64,000 bases of DNA from Panax quinquefolius (Eukaryota > Streptophyta > Magnoliopsida > Apiales > Araliaceae): contig CM035170.1 of the NCBI GenBank assembly GCA_020205615.1, forward strand, positions 62,547,322 through 62,611,321. Direction: 5' to 3'. A model generated the notes under the pieces. It did no database searches, had not been told where the DNA came from, and saw nothing but the letters and a program-made list of their open reading frames with translations. The first letter of the stretch is position 1; each line of letters opens with the position of its first letter. The translations under genes and the position numbers were made by a program. Of the stretch, positions 57,155-64,000 are shown piece by piece.

Positions 57155-57720
57155 TTAACCCAGCCCTTGTCCTGGCTTATGACCCAATGACATCATTTCT
57201 TGAGTAGCCGACATTACCTCGGCAGAAATCTTAGGTTCGGGTAATGGCGTTCCAATAGTATGGTATTGGGTATTTCTTATTTCCAAAGCATTAAAACTGA
57301 CCGGTTCAACATTTGCATTGGCATTGATGAATGGCATATCCCTGTGTTGAGGACACTCTAGTTCAGCGTTGACCGTGACCAGGCTATTGTTGATAATGTA
57401 TTTCAACTGTTGGTGAAAGGTGGAGGGGACTGCCCCAGCCATGTGAATCCATGGTCGCCCCAAGAGCAGGTTGTATCCCGAATCTATCTTGAGTATATGG
57501 AAAGATACGCAGAATGTATGAGGACCAATTTCGATTGACAGCTCAATTACTCCGACCGAATTCCGACGGGCTCCATCAAAAGCTTTGATGAAGGTATGGC
57601 TACTCTGAATTCGGTTGAGATTGATATTCATCTTCACCAAGGTAGCGTAAGGACAGATATTTAGAGATGAACCTCCATCTATCAAGACTTGACTAGCATG
57701 TATCTAGAGGATAAGACCAC
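57155..57720 (-). pseudogene. Aspartic protease with G-patch-like end, element G
   Basis: The active site reads IDGGSSLNICP (DGGSS variant typical of Tat/Ogre instead of DSGAT), followed by FDGARRNSVGVIELSIEIG and NLLLGRPWIHMAGAVPST. The open part ends in MSLGHKPGQGLG, the beginning of a G-patch-like motif that continues past the stop (TAA at about 57154). Such a motif after the protease is known from this clade. Confidence 0.82.
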
Positions 57721-57899
57721 AATGTGCAACGATTTGCAATGACCGGTCCCTTCAGGTGGTATGTCGTCATCAGTGAAGGATATCACATTATTGTTGAATA
57801 TGTGATCAACCAGATGTTGGAATTTTTCCGTATCAACTGATGTCGGTAGATAGGCTTCTTATAAAACCTTTAGCAAGACCTTCCGGTGACTCTCGGAAG

Positions 57900-60356
57900 T
57901 TAGGACCAAGTCCAAGATTGATATTTATTGTGGAGCTTCTTTTAAGCTTAAAACCACCTTAGCTTCGTGATGACCCATAGTGTGGAGGAATTTTTCAATC
58001 TTCTCCATGGGTATTTTCCCCTTTGATTTGATGGTAGCCTTCATCACCCGTGGGGGAAGATACAATGGATTTTCCTTCGACACTGCATCAATTGTATGTG
58101 ATGTGGATCCTTCACCTTCTCCATAATTCCATGGAACCTTGCGCAAGCTAACAATAGGATATTGTGCTCTATATGGCAAGTTGATGGCTCTCGGGCGTCC
58201 ACTTTCAAAGGATTGTTGCTTCCTTTGAGTTAAATTATTGGCATTACAAGTGATTTGTTAACCCCATCAGTTTCAGTGGATATGACTGCTACCACACTCT
58301 TCCACTTAGTAGGGCCTAAATTCTCACTTGCACGTAACACAGTATCGTCATCTGCTAAGTGCAGGACACCACTGTCAATTATATTTTGGATAAGGTGGCA
58401 GAGTGCCCAAAGATTCTTCATCTTTGTGACCATGAGGCTGGGAGTGATATTGACATACTCCATCAGAGTTGTACCGCCTTAAACAGGGGTTGATTGGAGG
58501 TAGAAGGGAACTGATCCTTCCTTCATTGATTAACATATGAAGAATTTCCTCCATAGGTTGGCCCAAATATGTGAATTCCCTTTTGTTGGAAAAATCCCGA
58601 CGGGCCTTAGCATTTGCTCTCTTTGTCACTTTGCCTTCCAGCATTTCATTTTTTGAAAGTGATGAGAGAATATTCATGACAAGGGATAGGAGGCTAGCAT
58701 GCTTCTAGCTAATTAATTGACGTGTCACTTGATGCTGATAAGTCACCAGCTCCACCAATTGCTCAATTTGATTGCATAGAGCTTTCATCTTTCGATCCAT
58801 TGTGAACTGGAACTTGGCATAATCCCATTTATCATCACCGTCTTTGAGGGTCTGGGAGGATTCATAGTTGAAATTGGAATTCTGTGCACTACTCCAATTT
58901 ATCATGTTGACCTCTTCTTCTTTGTGTTGAGGAAGAGGGTTGTCTTGAAAGTGAGGCTGATCTGGTTTGGTGACCACAATCTAACCATTGTCTATCGGAT
59001 CTTGGATCTTGTGTTTCAAGGCCCAACAATCCTGAGTATCATGTCCAGGTGCCCCGACATGATAAGCACATTTTCGAGCAGCATTGAAACCCCGTCCATT
59101 AGGGCTGGCTGGTGGAAGAAGATGCGTAATTTTCTTCTGTGTTGTCAGAAGAGTTAGAATATTCTCGAGGGTATCCCCTAAGGGTGTAAACACTCGAGGG
59201 CGTTTAACTTCTCCACCTTTTTGTATTGGAGGGTTCGCAGACTGTGCTTGAAAGGGAGTGTAGTTTCTCCTTTAAATAGGCATGTTTTGATTGCCTTTTT
59301 GACCCTGTAGTACCAGGGAAACATCTTCCTCTTTCTTTTTATGGACCCTCCGAGGGTTGTTTCCATAATTTATGGACTGGATGTAATCAGCAACAACTTT
59401 GAGTGCAGTTAGGTCTTGAATTTTTCCGGACTTCAATCCCATCTCAGCCATCTCCCCATGTTTGACCATTTCAGAAAATGGTTTGCCGATGCCGGCTAAA
59501 ACTCTTTCATTGAAAGGCGCTTCTTGTATGTCTATGAAAGTCATGACCATCTCTGATTCTGTCATGAAAGGACTAATTTGGGCAGCTAGGCGTCTCCACC
59601 TTTAAGCATACTCTCTGAAAGACTCGTTAGACTGTTTCTTGATCTTGGTAATTTGATACTGATCAGGAGCCATCTGAGTTTGAAAGCTGTATTGAGTGAG
59701 GAAAGCATGTGCTAGCTCTTCCCAGCTATGGATCTTTGAATTGTCTAATCTTGTGTACCACGAACGGGCTTCTCCAGTTAGACTCTTTTGGAACAATTGC
59801 ATTATAAGTTTTTCGTCCTCTGCATAAGATCCAAGTTCTCCAATAAACACCTTTAAATTAGTATAAGGATCTCCTAACCCGTCATATTTTTCGAAGTCAG
59901 AGTCTTAAATTTTTCTGGATAATGAACACCAGGTAAAATACAAAGATCAGCATATGAAACACTCCCGTGTGTTCCAATTCCTTTGATAGCACGAAGAGTC
60001 TCTTCCATTTGGAGGACTTTCTTTTTGATGTCACCAGTGTCTGGGTATCCAGTGGGATGGGCAGCATCATGAGTTTTGTTGGTCTTATCCAACTGCAGTT
60101 CAGGTATTGTAATGGTTCCTCCTTGTGTGGAAGATTCAGCATGTACGAGTATTTTTGGACCCAGATTAGACTGATGTAATTCTTTGAGTAGAACAGCCAA
60201 ATCTATAATTTGTTTGCTTAATCTGTCGAATTCTTTGCGAGAAACTGGATTAAGTTCAATCTGGTCGGATGACGACATGATTGACTGTAGGCCTGTTGCC
60301 TTTTTGGACCTTGACCTAGTAGTAGGTCCGATTGGTTCCCTACGAAAGACTTGCAT
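57900..60356 (-). pseudogene. Gag of element G, frame-broken
   Basis: Likely start at 60356 (MQVFRREPIGPTTRSRSKKA). An N-terminal region with coiled-coil character (FDRLSKQIIDLAVLLKEL) is followed by the gag core (GDPYTNLKVFIGELGSYAED, GEARSWYTRLDNSKIHSWEE, FLTQYSFQTQMAPD, FIDIQEAPFNERVLAGIGK) and a CCHC-like motif CAYHVGAPGHDTQDC followed by WALKHKIQDPIDNG. A second, weaker module repeats this layout at 58375-58677 (EEILHMLINEGRISSLLPP, then CQYHSQPHGHKDEE with the last Cys lost). At least five stops or shifts break the frame. Gag would package RNA and form the particle. Confidence 0.84.
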
Positions 60357-61020
60357 AGTTTAGTCTTTAGGGAATATAATAACATGCTATGTGATGTGTC
60401 CATTTTAGGAATTTTATCCTGCAAAACGAATGTCAACTGTTTGTAGCATGTTTAAAATATGTATGTGTACACATTTCTTCATATTTTTTATTACATGGAG
60501 ATAGATATGGAATGGAATTACAAGTAATTGTGTTTACAAGTAATTTGAAATGAGAGCATGAAGAGACTTTCCTCCATTTTGGGTTCATCAGAGGCTGACC
60601 TATCTTAGGTTACTCTCGCGGCTTTTTGGCATGAAGGTTCCCAAATCATCGCAATCTACTTGACGGGAAATTAATTCGGTCTTTCAAATGGAGCGAATTT
60701 GGGTTGTGCCTTTCCTGAGCCTCGGAGAATTAGTCTTCTCACGAGTCCAGTAATCAAACACCGACGGGATAGCCTCCTGGTGGAGGGAGCACACAACATA
60801 CATTCACATACATCGCGTCTCACCATATGAAAATGATGACATATGCGAAGCACTAATATCACAAGCAGATATGGTGCAAAGCACTAATATCACAAGCAAT
60901 TATGGTGCGAAGCACTAAGTGCAATAAGGAAATGCATTCGTACACATTCATCAAATGTAAATGCAACATCCACACATAAGCAGATAACAGTTTTGAAAAG
61001 ATTGTAGTAGCGGCTTAAGT
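60357..61020 (-). other. 5' leader of element G (5' LTR and primer site missing)
   Basis: No gene. Near 60841-60925 a ~33-bp unit (GCGAAGCACTAATATCACAA) is repeated about two and a half times. The leader stops at 61020 against a reversed C-type LTR, without any primer site, so G lost its 5' LTR there. Confidence 0.6.
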
Positions 61021-62244
61021 TGTGACGCCCCCAAAATAGGTATACATCACCCATCTTGAGTCACCAGATACATGGTACAGAAACAAATAAAACTTCAGTT
61101 ATATAATTGTCGTGCAAAATACGACAACACATATACTGTGAGTTTGAATACAAATATTGTATACTAGAGAGTATACAAACTCAAAACGAGTCCTCATTAC
61201 AATTATTGATACACTATTTTACAAAAATAGTGATACTGCTAAACAACTATCTTGAATCATCACTCCATACCCCTATTAGTTCTGCTAAATTCTCTCCTCA
61301 CAGAGAAGAACAATGGAACAAAAAGGAAAAGGTGAGAGCTCAACTAGCCAAGTAAAGAATATTATGACTAAGATAATATACAACAAATTATCATTAGTCT
61401 TCAATGAGGAAAATCGATAAAATATAATAGACAACAAGTTTTAAATCAACAACTGCAATGGAAACAACAATCCATTAGAAGAGTCAGTAGAGAATGAGTT
61501 CTACTATCTTCTAAGATTTAAAAGTCCATCATCAATATTTTATCCTTGTAACAACAATCAATATACATATTTAATCAAATATTCATCTTTGCACTACTGC
61601 ATCAAAAGATATTCATTTGTATCACCAGTTAGTCATGTTCATCTCAACACTGTTCACCTTTACTACTACGGGCCAAAGATATTCATCGATTAATCATTTA
61701 TCTTTGCACTACTGGGCCAAAGATATTTAGTAATATCATCATTTAGGACCGAGGATGATGAAAATATTTTAAAGAAAAGCGAATCCGAAAGGAGACGGAA
61801 GGACAAATAATAGGGATTAAGTATCACGGTTTATCCAAGATCAATAATACTCCATAATAACCAATTTTGAAGCATAATTCAAAATAAAAGATCAAAACAT
61901 GGATACAATCAAAGATAGTAACCATAATAGACATCTTGGACAAAAAGAAGAAAATTTTATTTTTCTATGAATAATGTCGTGATCACGTGAATAGTGTCGT
62001 ACTGCGTGAATAGTCATGATATCGTGAATAGTAACCCCACACAAAAAGTTTCAAATTTGATAAAAAGTTCAAACCAATATTTTAGTATAATGATATTGAA
62101 GAAAATAATATCATTTCAGAAGAAAATAACATCCTTTACCTCAAAATAAGCGTACTTACCGATTTGAATTTGGGATATAGTCTTGTGAAACTTAGACTTT
62201 GAATAGCAACTCTCAAAGTATCTAAATACTCACAACATTTTCCT
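61021..62244 (-). repeat. C-family LTR fragment, reversed (3' part, ~1.2 kb)
   Basis: On minus it ends GGGGGCGTCACA at 61021 and matches the last ~1.2 kb of the C LTR (compare 25990-26066), including reversed GTAGTGCA-type motifs and TACTATTCAC-type motifs. It is cut at about 62244 by a palindromic repeat block. Confidence 0.85.
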
Positions 62245-62503
62245 TTTTTTTAATCTACAACATTTTTAAAACGTTGTGTAAATGTGTCTAAACGTTGTCT
62301 GATATACTAAACAACAACGTTTTTATTCAAAAAACGTTGTGGAATTATACCTTCTACAACGTTTTTAAGCATCTGCTAATTTTTGAAAAATAATTCTACA
62401 ACGTTTTTTTTCTAAAAAACGTTGTGTATTGTGCTTAACTACAACGTTTAAAAAACGTTGTGTAAAGGTGTCAAATAGACAACACATTTAACCACGACGT
62501 TTT
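62245..62503. mobile_element. Palindromic ACAACGTT-rich block (CACTA end or MITE fragment)
   Basis: About ten copies of ACAACGTTTTT and its complement AAAAACGTTGT within 260 bp, alternately direct and inverted. This resembles the subterminal repeats of plant CACTA transposons, but no CACTA/G terminus or 3-bp target duplication was found, so the class is uncertain. It lies between a C-type and a D-type LTR fragment. Confidence 0.55.
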
Positions 62504-62873
62504 AATTTATTTTAATAAATCATTTAGTTTATAGTTTATAATCTCATATTATTTATTTGGATTTTCATATCCCATCTTAGTTACATAAACTAATTACTAC
62601 ATATTAAATAAATTTTCCACTTAAACAAATATCACAAAATTATAATCTCATTATAATTTTATTTAATAATTTCATATACCACTTTAATTATTAAATTAAA
62701 ACAACACTATAGCAATTCATGTAATCTTGAAGAACTCTCCAACTATTAAATTAAATTAGAATATTATCTAATAAATTTAATTCCCAAAATCAACTAACAA
62801 CAACCACATTAATAACATATTTATTTAATTTAATAAATATTTTAAATTATAAATAAAATCTTGGATTTTTACA
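62504..62873 (-). repeat. D-family LTR fragment (first ~370 bp)
   Basis: Matches 29559-29929, starting on minus with TGTAAAAATCC at 62873. The rest of the LTR is replaced by the palindromic block. Confidence 0.85.
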
Positions 62874-64000
62874 TTCTTCCCCCCTTATAAGGATTCCGTC
62901 CTCGGAATCACCGAAACCCTACCTTACTCAGGTTTTCATCAAATCTCTTTTTTTTAAAAAAACTTTAAAAACTTTATCGTTAATAACTTCAACACATTAC
63001 CGTAATATAGGTTTTATATTTTCTACAACATTCATTTCTTCAACAAATTCTAGGTTTTATATTTCCTACTACATTTATTTCCTTTTCTAAGGATCTTTAT
63101 CATATACTCAACTCATAAACATTCGGGATATTACATTCATCTTTTCTTCTAAGAATTTCGTCCTCAAAATTTTATTTATTAATCTTCATTCATTCAGTCT
63201 ATCAAAATAGATTTTACGTTAATACTTTATTTATTCATTGGGTTCTATAATCACTTTCTTTCTATAAAGATCTTTCTACAATTATTAACTTTTCTATAGA
63301 AAGTTTTACATTATTCTTTGATAACTCATCTCTTTCTCATTTCAAATTTTTTCCCTCACTTATTCAATATATTCGTCATTCAGTGTCACATTCTACGACT
63401 TACTTCTTTCTAAGAAATACTCTCCTTTTCACTTCCATCTTGCAGAATAACAAGAATCTTCCACAATTGTTCAATAATTGGGAAGTAGTATGAATAACTC
63501 AAGAATTTAAAAGATTCCAAATCATGTTGAGGGGTGACAAGACCTTGAACTACGTCCACGGTTATAAGTATTTTTTTTAACTTAAACCTAAACAGTCATT
63601 AGACTGTAGGGACTCCCATACTTAGGGTGTTAAGCCCTTGGAATGATGTTTTGTGCACAAACATCTAAACGCATCGCGTAAAATATGTCCAAGGTTAAAA
63701 GTAATCTTTCAACTTTAACCTAAACAGCCATAACTGTAGGGAATCCCCGTACTTAGGGTGATCAACCCTTCGTACCATGTATTATGCACAAACATCTAAA
63801 CGCTTACGCGTAATCCCCTATAAATGGGTTGTTTATCTTAGCTTTTCAACATCTGAATCCGCACCAAAACAATTTGGTTTGACATAACATCTCAAGAAAC
63901 GATTGAACTTCATAGACATCTTTCAATATTTGTCTAGCTGAATCAAATAGCATAGACTTTTATCAACAATTCAGACATCAATCAAAATAATTTTATCCAA
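62874..64000 (-). other. Second D-family 3' end fused to R/U5 block
   Basis: Follows 29930-31001 closely, including the polypurine tract (AAGGGGGGAAGAA on minus), the duplicated R/U5 block (about 63590-63830) and the text in which the C-type LTR at 31002 inserted; here it is uninterrupted and runs off the window. No gene. Confidence 0.75.

Overview
This window is a retrotransposon graveyard from a plant nuclear genome, almost certainly a eudicot. I see no host gene that I can defend, and no tRNA, rRNA or CRISPR. The plant assignment rests on Ty3/gypsy lineages that occur together in plants: chromodomain-bearing Tekay/Del-like elements with ~2-3.4 kb LTRs and initiator-Met-tRNA primer sites, an Athila-like element with a tRNA-Asp-type primer site, and a Tat/Ogre-like element with a second, archaeal-type RNase H and antisense accessory genes. 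I cannot name the species. Nearly every coding region carries stops or frameshifts, so most entries are pseudogenes described by domain.

Layout. 1-8520: element I (minus strand), a Tekay-like copy with a partial 3' LTR at the window edge, decayed integrase/RNase H/RT/protease/gag, a primer site fused to mid-gag by a deletion, and a complete 3.36 kb 5' LTR. Element I sits inside the gag of element A (8521-10260), which has an extra acidic coiled-coil ORF upstream of gag. 10264-13402: one LTR that serves at once as the 5' LTR of A and the 3' LTR of element B. 13403-16366: B, internally deleted and joined to a piece of LTR. 16367-19703: an LTR of the same family on the plus strand, head-to-head with B, ending inside element C. 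19704-26066: element C (plus), a doubly deleted Tekay-like derivative in tandem, with a truncated middle LTR and a complete 2.9 kb 3' LTR. 26067-31001: element D (minus), an LTR flanked on one side by a primer site and on the other by a polypurine tract, again a shared LTR. 31002-39881: another C-type LTR, inserted in D and split by a complete Athila-like element E (32602-39171) with a 5-bp GGCTT target duplication and a gag-like ORF without pol. 39882-42970: element F (plus), an A-type 5' leader, coiled-coil ORF, gag, protease and start of RT. 42971-61020: element G (minus), Tat/Ogre-like, inserted in the RT of F, with gag-PR-RT-RH-aRH-INT and two antisense genes between integrase and 3' LTR: a plant-mobile-domain (PMD) gene with recognisable introns, and a second gene with a coiled-coil tail. 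61021-64000: a reversed C-type LTR, a palindromic CACTA/MITE-like block and a second D-type segment.

How the parts relate. The order of insertion can be read: E is younger than the C-type LTR it splits, which is younger than D; I is younger than A; G is younger than F. Three families show an LTR with internal sequence on both sides, the product expected from LTR-LTR recombination. The most unusual content is (1) the pair of antisense genes in G, (2) the acidic coiled-coil ORF before gag in the A/F family, and (3) a recurrent LTR module, an 'agtt(c)g.atga..a.gttatg' phrase followed by a GC-rich palindrome, found in four otherwise different LTR families, once in inverted orientation. All homology statements come from motif recognition by eye; no search was run.
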